A DNA stretch of 43,490 nucleotides from NCBI RefSeq assembly GCF_900103215.1, contig NZ_FNGV01000001.1, forward strand, positions 1,201,375 to 1,244,864. Direction: 5' to 3'. The position numbers and the translations under genes were made by a program. The notes under the pieces are model-generated. The model worked only from the letters and a program-made list of their open reading frames with translations. It had not been told where the DNA came from and ran no database searches. Shown in pieces: positions 20,201-27,480 of the stretch (the first letter of the stretch is position 1; every line of letters starts with the position of its first letter). Source of the DNA: Kriegella aquimaris (GTDB lineage: Bacteria > Bacteroidota > Bacteroidia > Flavobacteriales > Flavobacteriaceae).

Positions 20201-20636
20201 AAATGACCCCGCGATAATTTCTGATACAGTAAATACCGCTTCTAGAATGGAAGGTGTGACCAAACATTTTGGCGCAAAAATCATCATTAGTGAAGATAGC
20301 CTAAGTACCGTGTCGAACAAGAAATCTTTTCGATTACGCTATTTGGGGAAAGTACAGGTAAAAGGAAGGCATAAAGTAATCGGTATTTATGAATGTTTTG
20401 ATGCCGATGAAATAAAATCAGTTGAACTCAAAACAAAAACACTAAAAGATTTTAAAAAAGGATTGGATTTCTTCTTTGCTAAAGAATTCCCGAGAGCTTC
20501 TGCAGCCTTCGACAAGGTGTTAAGTAAGAACCCCAACGATTCAGTAGCCAAATATTTTGTGACAAAATCTGCGGAATATACCATTTCAGGAACGCCAAAA
20601 GACTTAGAATTCGTGAATACCATGCACGAAAAATGA
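17262..20636 (+). CDS. TPR hybrid histidine kinase-receiver fused to a class III nucleotide cyclase
   Basis: The 1124-residue product has a signal peptide (1-18), TPR repeats (about 60-370) likely periplasmic, and one membrane span (about 403-421). HisKA follows (SHELRTPLNGIIG, His457), then an ATPase domain (DTGIGIPEE, GGTGLGLSVSK), a receiver (LLDVMMPG, Asp764; TKPFS), and a class III cyclase domain (about 870-1055). A short TPR-like tail ends it. In the cyclase the two metal Asp (FSDIRGY, Asp876; GDAIMALF, Asp920) and the transition-state Asn991 and Arg995 are present. The two purine-choosing positions read Gln916 and Ala984 instead of the usual Lys and Asp/Thr, so cAMP against cGMP cannot be called. 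The likely flow is periplasmic signal, His457, Asp764, cyclase. It converges with nifJ, with four bases between the stops. Confidence 0.92.
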   Translation: MKGFLFILVLVLYFSAFGQTNKIDSLKIIWEDVSMTDSLRFEAGLEILKTQFGKNMDTARATGYQLLLFAQNKKNEKWKSTSHRYIGNSYAAEGRYREALDEFENSHKINTSLNDERALATTYSNIGTIYYELGNYTQALENLLAGLKLSEKLEDKPGLARVTNNLGNVYIDQKNNIKALEYYTRSLHIKKELDNKNSLPAAYNNIGLVYTNLKNHDLALKNLLKSAEIADQIKDKKSFSRAYNNIGEEYNQQGEYEKALKYLNESIRIKVEIGDQEGLPSGYIFRAKTYLHQKKYRLAIRDAEKALELSKKTGALTIQKEAYEVLSRSWEELKNIQKSLAFYKLAVVAKDSLIDQEKIQEITRQEMEYQFEKQQLADSILFHQQKAKQELAFEKNLSKQRTTLYFIIFGILGLFVGVWFYWNTKQKNKKLAHERTIISRLKQVDTLKDQFLANTSHELRTPLNGIIGLSESLKDGAAGKLTPKAIENLDMIANSGKRLSHLVNDILDFSKLKNSDLELDLKPVDVHAVTDIVLKLSRPLIQDKNLKLINAIPKNIPLAEADENRLQQILHNLIGNAIKFTKKGQVEINAIEKDDQLSISISDTGIGIPEEKFESIFESFEQIDGATAREYGGTGLGLSVSKQLVQLHGGTIEVQSEVGKGSTFNFTLPLSNKKREDFSAQSKPSLENISQVQLDIEEQYNEKTTKQTVSQVGKILIVDDEHINRRVLENHLSVAGYAISEAKNGQEALELLDNGAAFDLILLDVMMPGLSGYEVCEKIRENHMASELPIVLLTAKNRVSDLVAGFTVGANDYLTKPFSKNELLSRIKMHLNLNGIHKATSKFVPTQFIKSIGRETITDIVLGDHVEKEVTVLFSDIRGYTHLAESMTPKQTFKFVNSFVGKMGPLIQNNRGFVNQYLGDAIMALFPNKAEHALKAAIEMQKAVQGYNSHRISEGNEPISIGIGLHTGPLVMGIIGDSNRNDPAIISDTVNTASRMEGVTKHFGAKIIISEDSLSTVSNKKSFRLRYLGKVQVKGRHKVIGIYECFDADEIKSVELKTKTLKDFKKGLDFFFAKEFPRASAAFDKVLSKNPNDSVAKYFVTKSAEYTISGTPKDLEFVNTMHEK

Positions 20637-20640
20637 ACCT

Positions 20641-23600
20641 TCAGACAAGAATGTTTGCCGGTAATGTCATCGCCAAATATTTCTGATATCGCTTGTTTAC
20701 TTGTTTTTGCAGTTGGTTTATTTCGTCAAAATGTTGCGTTTCGGTCTTAAAGACTTTCTCAAAACGTCTTTCCAATTGTAAATATTCTTCGATTGCAATT
20801 GTAGGTTCAGGGCAATCTAGTTGTAACGTATTTTCTCCATTATTTGTTCTTCTTGGGTCGTTTCGGTACAACAACCACTGCCCGGAGGCCACCGCAGCTT
20901 TATGATACTGTTTCGGTTGCTTCATATCAATGCCATGGGCAGGACTATGACAATAGGCAATAATAAGGGATGGACCGTCATAACTTTCTGCCTCCAAAAA
21001 GGTTTTTAAGGTTTGTTCTTGATCTGCGCCCATAGCGACCGCAGCAACGTACACATCATCGTAACACATGGCCAGTAGACCTAAATCTTTCTTTTGGCTT
21101 TGCTTTCCTTTTGCTGCAAATTTTGCAATTGCCCCCAAAGGAGTTGCTTTCGACATTTGAGCTCCGGTATTGGAATATACTTCATTGTCCAAAACCAAGA
21201 TATTGACATTTTTTCCTGAAGCCAGAACGTGGTCCAATCCCCCATATCCAATATCGTAGGCCCAACCATCGCCTCCAACAATCCATACGCTCCGCTTCAC
21301 CAAACTGTCAGCGACCATAATTAATCTTTGCGCATCAGGCGAAGCGATGGTGGCTAGGTGGACCTTTAATCTTTCTATTCTTTTTTGTTGTTCGGTAATT
21401 TGTGGTTCTGTTTGCTGCTCCGCATTCATTATTTCATAAACCAAATCAGGATCAATCTGATCATCCAGCTTTTTAATAAGGCCTTTCGCCTGTTGCTCCT
21501 GTTGGTCAAGTGACAATCGAAACCCCAAACCAAACTCGGCATTATCCTCAAAAAGGGAATTTGCCCAAGCTGGTCCCCTACCCTGTTTATTTCTAGACCA
21601 CGGCGTCGTTGGTAGAGCACCCCCGAAAATCGAACTGGCTCCCGTTGCATTTGCCACTAGCATTCTATCACCGAATAGTTGAGACATCAATTTTAGATAG
21701 GGAGCTTCGCCACAACCATCAACACCAACTGAATATTTAAACAAAGGCTCTTGCAATTGTTGCTGACTAACTTTGGCAACATCAATTTTAGATCTATCCA
21801 TTTCAGGAATAGTTTCAAAATAATCCCAGTTATTTTTTTCAATTTGCCACTGTGATGCCGCATCGACCATTTTCAAAGCCTTTACCGAACATGCATCGAT
21901 ACAGATGTTACAACTTTTACATTGATTAGGGTTTATTTGAAGGGTATAGTTCAACAAATCGATTTCCCATTCTGGCTCTATAGCTTTCGTTGCTTTTAGA
22001 TTTGAAGGTACCTTGCTCAAATAAGAATCGTCATAAACCTTGATACGAATGGCTCCTTGCGGACAAGCCATGCTACAAGCACCACATTGTGTACAGGCAT
22101 CTAAATCCCATTTGGGTAAAGTGTCTGCTGTTCTATCCCTGTTGAATTTTGAGGTGTCGGTTGCATAGGTACCATCGACGGGGAATGCACTTACAGGAAG
22201 CTCATTGCCCTTTCCAGCTAGCAATTTTCCTAAAAACGAATTGGTAAAATCATCATCAGATTTGCTACCGTTTGAAATATTACTTTCGAAAATTTCTACT
22301 TTGAAAATAGATTCCTTGAGAAAATCAAGGGTTTCATCAACACTAAAATCTTTGTTTAAAGCTAAGAAACAGCTTTGCAAACCATTGACCATAACCTCTT
22401 CCACTACATAGTTCATCGAAATGGAATTCAAGTTTACGGTATAAAGGAAAATCTTATTACTATAAATCCGCTGTTGAACCTTGGTCGAAAGGGATTGTCG
22501 AAAATCATTGTTATTCAATGTTGTATGAACTAATAGCGTTCCGTTAGGTTTGATACGGTCCAGTACATTGTCCCTTTCAAGAAATTCTACGGAATCACAA
22601 CCAATAAAATCTGCATTTTCAATCAAATAAGGTGCTTTTATGGGATGTGAACTTATTCTCAGATTGGAAATACTTCTGGAACCCGATTTTTTATAATCGA
22701 TTTCCGTATAACCTTGCACGTATTGGTCTCCTACACCCAGAAGATGTAAAGCGTTTTGAAAACTTGAAACAGAACTTTTGGATTTGGTTTCGTAAAAAAG
22801 GACCTGATAATTCTGATTTTGAATGTGAAGATCATCCGAATAGGATAAGCTGAGATTGGTGATATCATCGGTAATCCCTATTGAAAAATTATTCTTGGGA
22901 TGCTCCTGTTCGAGGTTCTCGATGATGGCCTTGACCATATTTGGAGTAAATTCCTTTGAAGAAAGCCCATAGCGGCCACCAACGATTTTTGGAAATGTAG
23001 CGTAGGTATCCCTTACCGACATTAGCGATTGTACGATATCAAGATATAAAGGTTCGCCAGTAGCCCCAGGCTCTTTTGTTCTGTCTAGAACAGCAATCGC
23101 TTTGCAAGATTGTGGCAATATTTTTAAAAGATGATCTGTACTAAAGGGTCTAAACAATCGTACTTTAATGAGTCCGATCTTTGCTCCTTCATAATTTAAA
23201 TGCTGAATAGTTTCTTCAATGGTTTCGGTACTTGATGCCATTGATATGATTACTTGCTCCGCTTCGGGATGGCCCACATAATCAAAAAGCCGGTATTGTC
23301 TTCCGGTTAAGTCGGCAAACTTATCCATCTGTTGCTGTACAATATAAGGACAAGCGTTGTAATAGAAATTAACGGCTTCCCGACTTTGAAAAAAAACATC
23401 GGCCCCTTGTGCCGTCCCTCGTATTACCGGGCTATTCGGATTCAAAGCCCTATTGCGATGGGCTTGAATTACACGGGTGTTCATCATAGAATTAATCACA
23501 TAATCGGAAACCACTTCAATTTTAGATGTTTCATGTGATGTTCTGAATCCATCGAAAAAATGAACAAAGGGAATTCTAGATTCTAAAGAAGCTGCTTGAG

Positions 23601-24069
23601 AAATCAAAGCGAAATCCATTGCCTCTTGTACTGATGCCGCCCCTAAAAAGGCATAGCCCGTATTTCTGACCGCCATAATATCGCTATGGTCTCCGAAAAT
23701 CGATAGGGCATGTGTTGCGACAGATCTTGTGGCCACATGAATGACGTTGGGAGTCAATTCACCAGCTATTTTGTACATATTGGGCATCATCAATAAAAGC
23801 CCCTGGGAGGCTGTAAACGTCGTTGCCAATGAACCCGTTTGTAAAGCACCATGTAGAGCTCCGGCAACACCGGCCTCGCTCTGCATTTCAAAAACCGTTG
23901 GCACGCCACCATAAATATTTTGTTTTTGTTCTGTACTCCAGTCCGCCACTAGTTCAGACATTTCCGAAGATGGTGTAATAGGATATATGGCGCAGAATTC
24001 GTTGGTTTTATAGGCTATCTGAGCTGTTGCCCTATTGGCATTTGTGACGATGAATTTTTTGGTATCCAT
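20641..24069 (-). CDS. nifJ: NifJ-like pyruvate:ferredoxin/flavodoxin oxidoreductase homologue lacking proximal-cluster cysteines
   Basis: The 1142-residue product has the full NifJ layout. The pyruvate/thiamine domain is intact (YPITPSSEMSEL with Thr32, Glu65, Arg115 in VATRSVATH), as is the C-terminal thiamine motif (GDGWAYDIGYGG with LDNEVYSNTGAQMSK). Two ferredoxin-type four-cysteine motifs (CTQCGACSMACP, CKSCNICIDACS) are intact. The proximal cluster is not: the equivalents of Desulfovibrio africanus Cys812, Cys840 and Cys1071 are Val783, Ala811 and Ser1042. Only the Cys815 equivalent, Cys786 (GCGE), remains, and a Cys1040 lies two residues from Ser1042. The usual glycine-rich GLGSDGTVGANK loop of domain III is also replaced (ETKSKSSVSSFQ). 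A normal PFOR makes acetyl-CoA and reduced ferredoxin; whether this one does is doubtful. No nif genes are near. A terminator separates it from the OsmC-family gene. Confidence 0.9.
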   Translation of the reverse strand: MDTKKFIVTNANRATAQIAYKTNEFCAIYPITPSSEMSELVADWSTEQKQNIYGGVPTVFEMQSEAGVAGALHGALQTGSLATTFTASQGLLLMMPNMYKIAGELTPNVIHVATRSVATHALSIFGDHSDIMAVRNTGYAFLGAASVQEAMDFALISQAASLESRIPFVHFFDGFRTSHETSKIEVVSDYVINSMMNTRVIQAHRNRALNPNSPVIRGTAQGADVFFQSREAVNFYYNACPYIVQQQMDKFADLTGRQYRLFDYVGHPEAEQVIISMASSTETIEETIQHLNYEGAKIGLIKVRLFRPFSTDHLLKILPQSCKAIAVLDRTKEPGATGEPLYLDIVQSLMSVRDTYATFPKIVGGRYGLSSKEFTPNMVKAIIENLEQEHPKNNFSIGITDDITNLSLSYSDDLHIQNQNYQVLFYETKSKSSVSSFQNALHLLGVGDQYVQGYTEIDYKKSGSRSISNLRISSHPIKAPYLIENADFIGCDSVEFLERDNVLDRIKPNGTLLVHTTLNNNDFRQSLSTKVQQRIYSNKIFLYTVNLNSISMNYVVEEVMVNGLQSCFLALNKDFSVDETLDFLKESIFKVEIFESNISNGSKSDDDFTNSFLGKLLAGKGNELPVSAFPVDGTYATDTSKFNRDRTADTLPKWDLDACTQCGACSMACPQGAIRIKVYDDSYLSKVPSNLKATKAIEPEWEIDLLNYTLQINPNQCKSCNICIDACSVKALKMVDAASQWQIEKNNWDYFETIPEMDRSKIDVAKVSQQQLQEPLFKYSVGVDGCGEAPYLKLMSQLFGDRMLVANATGASSIFGGALPTTPWSRNKQGRGPAWANSLFEDNAEFGLGFRLSLDQQEQQAKGLIKKLDDQIDPDLVYEIMNAEQQTEPQITEQQKRIERLKVHLATIASPDAQRLIMVADSLVKRSVWIVGGDGWAYDIGYGGLDHVLASGKNVNILVLDNEVYSNTGAQMSKATPLGAIAKFAAKGKQSQKKDLGLLAMCYDDVYVAAVAMGADQEQTLKTFLEAESYDGPSLIIAYCHSPAHGIDMKQPKQYHKAAVASGQWLLYRNDPRRTNNGENTLQLDCPEPTIAIEEYLQLERRFEKVFKTETQHFDEINQLQKQVNKRYQKYLAMTLPANILV

Positions 24070-24096
24070 GTTGTGTTGATGAGAAAGTACTTGAAT

Positions 24097-24148
24097 GAAA
24101 AAAATAAAAGACCGCCCCGATTCAATTTTGAAGGAGCGGCCTTTTATT
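24097..24148 (-). terminator. Hairpin after the OsmC-family gene
   Basis: GGAGCGGCC and GACCGCCCC pair with two mismatches around an inner TTCAA/TTGAA stem. On the minus strand the hairpin is followed by a T-rich run (CTTTTATTTTTTTC). It lies between the OsmC-family gene and nifJ and should limit, though perhaps not abolish, read-through. Confidence 0.7.
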
Positions 24149-24152
24149 GGTA

Positions 24153-24704
24153 CTACTTTACAATTTCAATTGAAACTGGTGTAGGATTGGTAATCATATC
24201 GAATACCGGAGAGAATTTCGCCAAATTCTCCAATTGCTCGACAGAAGCATCGGATTTCACTTTGATTCTTACTTTAATACCGTCGAAACCTTTTCGTACC
24301 TCGGCATCCAATCCAAGAAAACCGTGCAAGTCAACTCCGCCTTTTAAAGAAGATTCGGCACCTTCTATTTCGATTCCGTTGGCCGCGGCATGATAGACCA
24401 TAGCCCCTGTTAGGCAAGAGCCTAAAGCGTGAAGTACAACCTCTGGTGGCGTAGCGGCTTGATCCTTTCCTAACAAAACGTTAGGATGGTCACACTCCAT
24501 TGTGAAAATTTCCTGTCGAGAAGTGTCCTCGGCTCCAACTCCATAAAAGCTCTTGATACTTGAAACACAATGTCCCCCTTCGATCCAGTTGTTTTTTGAT
24601 CTGAATTCGAATTTTGCCAATTCAGGATTTTCTTGAACTGCTCCAATAGTTTCTACTAATTGGTCTACGTTTACTCCGTTTTTAATGTTTGCTGTTGTAA
24701 TCAT
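24153..24704 (-). CDS. OsmC/Ohr-family protein
   Basis: The 183-residue product shows the OsmC fold signature: CDHPNVLLGKDQAATPPEVV, then HALGSCLTGAMVYHAA. The two Cys (in MECDHP and GSCLTG) are candidates for the redox pair that reduces organic hydroperoxides in this family; the spacing follows the YhfA-like branch rather than Ohr. A role in peroxide or envelope stress is likely but the substrate is not shown. A near-perfect sigma-54 promoter lies about 36 bases upstream of the expected transcript start, and the gene for a sigma-54 activator lies immediately beyond that. This makes it the best candidate target of that activator in the window. Confidence 0.88.
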   Translation of the reverse strand: MITTANIKNGVNVDQLVETIGAVQENPELAKFEFRSKNNWIEGGHCVSSIKSFYGVGAEDTSRQEIFTMECDHPNVLLGKDQAATPPEVVLHALGSCLTGAMVYHAAANGIEIEGAESSLKGGVDLHGFLGLDAEVRKGFDGIKVRIKVKSDASVEQLENLAKFSPVFDMITNPTPVSIEIVK

Positions 24705-24749
24705 TTTTAATAAGATTTAAATTATTAGCATTATTGCTGCTAGGTTTAA

Positions 24750-24765
24750 TGCATTTGCCGTGCCA
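24750..24765 (-). promoter_or_regulatory. Sigma-54 (-24/-12) promoter for the OsmC-family gene
   Basis: The minus strand reads TGGCACG, four bases, then ATGCA. This matches the consensus TGGCACR-N4-TTGCW at all but one position, and the GG and GC dinucleotides are exactly 10 bases apart. The start site would be near 24740. Confidence 0.8.
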
Positions 24766-24817
24766 AAACAGTTAAACATCTGATTAACAATTACTTACAA
24801 GGCTTAGTGTGTAATAG

Positions 24818-24861
24818 AAAACTAACGATATTCCGTTAATTAACGGAATATCGTTAGTTTT
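24818..24861. repeat. 44-bp perfect palindrome, candidate activator site or terminator
   Basis: The 22-base arms are fully complementary with no spacer, centred between 24839 and 24840 (ACTAACGATATTCCGTTAA and its complement). The centre is about 100 bases upstream of the predicted sigma-54 start, the usual place for an upstream activating sequence bound by a Fis-type activator. It also follows the activator gene and has TTTT on the minus side and a T-run on the plus side, so it may act as a bidirectional terminator. Confidence 0.85.
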
Positions 24862-24880
24862 TTTACGAGATTTCGTAAAA
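24861..24880. repeat. Second inverted repeat abutting the activator stop codon
   Basis: TTTTACGA and TCGTAAAA (8-base perfect arms, 4-base spacer) lie between the 44-bp palindrome and the TGA of the activator gene. It may be a second half of a regulatory or terminator element. Confidence 0.75.
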
Positions 24881-26731
24881 TCAGATGGAACGCACTATAT
24901 CAAGTGCTTTCATTTTTGAGGTAAGCGTGGTAGGTCGTAGTTTCAATAAAGCTGCGGCTCCATTTTTTCCCGATATTTTCCAATGGGTCTTTTTTAAAGC
25001 GCGAAGAATATTTTCTTTTTCCAATTTAGTCAACTGGTCTGAAGTCAAGATATTTTCTGAAGTGCTTCGCGCATTCAATGGAATATTCTCTGTTGAAGAG
25101 GGTATAATGGCCTGCCAATCAATATTTCCATTTTGTGACACAATTATCGCACGTTCCACCAAATTTTGAAGTTCTCGCACATTACCCGGCCAATGATAGG
25201 ACAATAGGAGGTTCTTGTCCGATTCCGACAGCTCAACTACGGTCTTGTTGAGTTTGGCAGCAAATTGTTGAATCATTTCTTGTGCGATAAGGCAGACATC
25301 TGTTCCCCTGTCCCTTAAAGCCGGTATCTCAATCGGAAATACGTTTAGGCGATAGTATAGATCCTCACGAAACTTTCCTTTCCCTGCATAATCCAAAAGA
25401 TCTCTGTGGGTAGCCGCAATGATTCTAACATCAACCTTTATAGTTTCAGAACTGCCTACGGGGTCAAACTCTCCTTCTTGAATTACCCGAAGTAATTTAG
25501 GCTGTAAATCCAAAGGAAGTTCGGCAATCTCATCTAAAAAGATCGTGCCCTTTTCAGCCAAAAGAAAACGTCCTTTCCTACTAGCCGTTGCTCCGGTAAA
25601 GGCACCTTTCTCATGTCCGAAGAGTTCACTTTCTATTAAATTGGTCGGAATCGCACCACAATTAATCCGTATCAAAGGTTTATCATTTCTTGGACTTGCC
25701 TGATGAATGGCCCTGGCTACGAGTTCTTTTCCCGTTCCCGTTTCACCATTGATTAAAACGGTAGCGTCGGTATGGGCCACCTGTTCAATAAGATTTAGCA
25801 CATTGATCATGCCTTCATCTTCTGCCAAAATCCCGTAATTACGGGTAAGTTCTTTAATTTCTTCTTGTAGGTATCGGGTTTGATTGGTTAAAAAATTTAT
25901 CTGATCTTCGGCTAGCAAACGTGCTTCAATATCTCTGAGAATGAGCGTATAGAAGGTTTCTTGGTCACTTCCGTACTTACTTATGGTTCCCTCGTTAAGG
26001 GTTTCCTTTTCATTACTGCCAATTACCTTGACACTATTGGGCAAGAACTTATTGAGTGTATTTGAATGATCGTTCAAACTCGATTTTACCAACGACTCGA
26101 TTAAAGCGGCACTTACTTCATCAAAGAAAAATAAAACATTGCGTTGTATCACATCATCGTTTTCCAATAATCTATTTGCGGATGGATTCGTCAAAATAAT
26201 TCTATACTTTGAATCAAACATAATAATGGCATCCATCGCACCATTGATAAGACCGCTCATTTTGGCATTCGCCAACTCGATTTGTTTTTTTGAAGCTGCC
26301 AAACTTCTTTGAATGTCATCAACCTCTCGGTGACGTTTGATCAGAACTGATAGAATGCCTTTCGCAAAAGCATTATCATTGGACATCAAATCGATAAAAT
26401 GTGGGCGTTCAATTTTTAAGACCGAAGTTTCTTCTTCTGCTGTTACCGACGCGGATCTTGGCTGATTATCGATTAAGGCATATTCACCAAAACATTCCCC
26501 TTTGCCCAAAAACCCATAAACATGCCGATGTTCATGAATTTTCACTCTTCCCTCAAGAATTATGTACATGGCGTTACCTGCCTCATCCTTTTCGAAGATG
26601 GAATCTCCTTTATAAAATGTTTCCGCATTTAAATCCTGGCAAAGATGCCTAAGGGATGCATCGGATACTTCCGAAAAAAAAGAAACCTGAGAAAGAAATT
26701 TCGTGATTCGTTGGTGTTCGGTTTTGCCCAT
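24881..26731 (-). CDS. cNMP-binding, PAS, AAA+ sigma-54-dependent activator with Fis-type HTH
   Basis: The 616-residue product has an N-terminal cyclic-nucleotide-binding domain (about 12-115). Its phosphate-binding cassette is intact: FGEYALIDNQPRSAS, with Glu83 and Arg92 as the expected ligand contacts. A PAS domain follows (about 155-230). The AAA+ domain (about 300-535) has Walker A GETGTGKE (329-336), the sigma-54-contacting GAFTGA (376-381) and Walker B TIFLDE. A Fis-type helix-turn-helix lies at about 570-616 (WKISGKNGAAALLKLRPTTL), close to that of FhlA/NorR-type activators. Seen: a complete enhancer-binding protein with a cNMP module in place of the usual receiver or GAF domain. Inferred: it opens the OsmC-family promoter in response to a cyclic nucleotide. 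A DUF2383 gene lies 46 bases upstream, probably co-transcribed. Confidence 0.93.
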   Translation of the reverse strand: MGKTEHQRITKFLSQVSFFSEVSDASLRHLCQDLNAETFYKGDSIFEKDEAGNAMYIILEGRVKIHEHRHVYGFLGKGECFGEYALIDNQPRSASVTAEEETSVLKIERPHFIDLMSNDNAFAKGILSVLIKRHREVDDIQRSLAASKKQIELANAKMSGLINGAMDAIIMFDSKYRIILTNPSANRLLENDDVIQRNVLFFFDEVSAALIESLVKSSLNDHSNTLNKFLPNSVKVIGSNEKETLNEGTISKYGSDQETFYTLILRDIEARLLAEDQINFLTNQTRYLQEEIKELTRNYGILAEDEGMINVLNLIEQVAHTDATVLINGETGTGKELVARAIHQASPRNDKPLIRINCGAIPTNLIESELFGHEKGAFTGATASRKGRFLLAEKGTIFLDEIAELPLDLQPKLLRVIQEGEFDPVGSSETIKVDVRIIAATHRDLLDYAGKGKFREDLYYRLNVFPIEIPALRDRGTDVCLIAQEMIQQFAAKLNKTVVELSESDKNLLLSYHWPGNVRELQNLVERAIIVSQNGNIDWQAIIPSSTENIPLNARSTSENILTSDQLTKLEKENILRALKKTHWKISGKNGAAALLKLRPTTLTSKMKALDIVRSI

Positions 26732-26777
26732 TGGTCGACTATGATTGCTTCCGATCCAATAAATATAATAATTTGAA

Positions 26778-27227
26778 TCATATCAAATCTTCCAGTGTCT
26801 TAATCTTTTGTAAATCCTGATAAATCCAGTCCCTCTGATTTCTTATTGCCGTGGCGGCTTCTAAAGGTAAGTGTGTATCGGCCAGCACTTCATTGTACTC
26901 CTGTATAGCTGCTTTATCACCCCTTATAGCCTCTTCCAACATAGATTCATCATTATCATCAGAAAAGAAGGCTTTCACATCCATCCAGACCCTATGCATG
27001 GATCCGGCAGCACTTCCTTCTACACCTTCCCTACTCTTCAGAGCCGGTGCTGCAGCTTTTAATTCAATTAAAAAGTTACTACGCTCGATAGCCTTTTTTC
27101 GAAAATAGTTTTGCAGGTTTATGCCTTGTGCATGTTCAGCTGCTTTTTCGTACCCTTTAATTGCATCTTCATTTTTTTGAATGATATCATTCAATCTATC
27201 TTCAATTTCTTTAATATCGTTGTTCAT
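26778..27227 (-). CDS. DUF2383 four-helix-bundle protein (PA2169 family)
   Basis: The 149-residue product is almost wholly helical (EDRLNDIIQKNEDAIKGYEK, then MLEEAIRGDKAAIQEYNEVL). Two helical halves show a ferritin-like E/D-rich pattern, as in the PA2169/DUF2383 family. These small soluble proteins are found with stress genes in Proteobacteria and Bacteroidota; their biochemical role is not known. It is transcribed toward the sigma-54 activator 46 bases away and is likely co-expressed with it. An inverted repeat CGGTA/TACCG lies just upstream of the start. Confidence 0.8.
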   Translation of the reverse strand: MNNDIKEIEDRLNDIIQKNEDAIKGYEKAAEHAQGINLQNYFRKKAIERSNFLIELKAAAPALKSREGVEGSAAGSMHRVWMDVKAFFSDDNDESMLEEAIRGDKAAIQEYNEVLADTHLPLEAATAIRNQRDWIYQDLQKIKTLEDLI

Positions 27228-27480
27228 TTTCTTAAGATTTTATCGGTAACAAATTGCCTACCGTTTAGCATCAATTTAAAGATACCACTGTAGTTTTACC
27301 TAGGTTGATCCAAAAAGTAGTTTTATGAACTGCAAACATCAACCCTCCATTCGTCTTGTAACATAAACACCCCACAAGTCTGTTTCAAAGTTTATGATGT
27401 ATGCGCTGTGATTGCCGTATCATGACAATGTGGATAAGATATGCTCCTTTTTAAAGGTAAAATAAAATGAGCGTCAGCCT

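Noticed and set aside
20641-24069. Reading nifJ as part of nitrogen fixation
   Set aside because: No other nif gene is present and the electron-transfer site is altered; the name reflects the family only.
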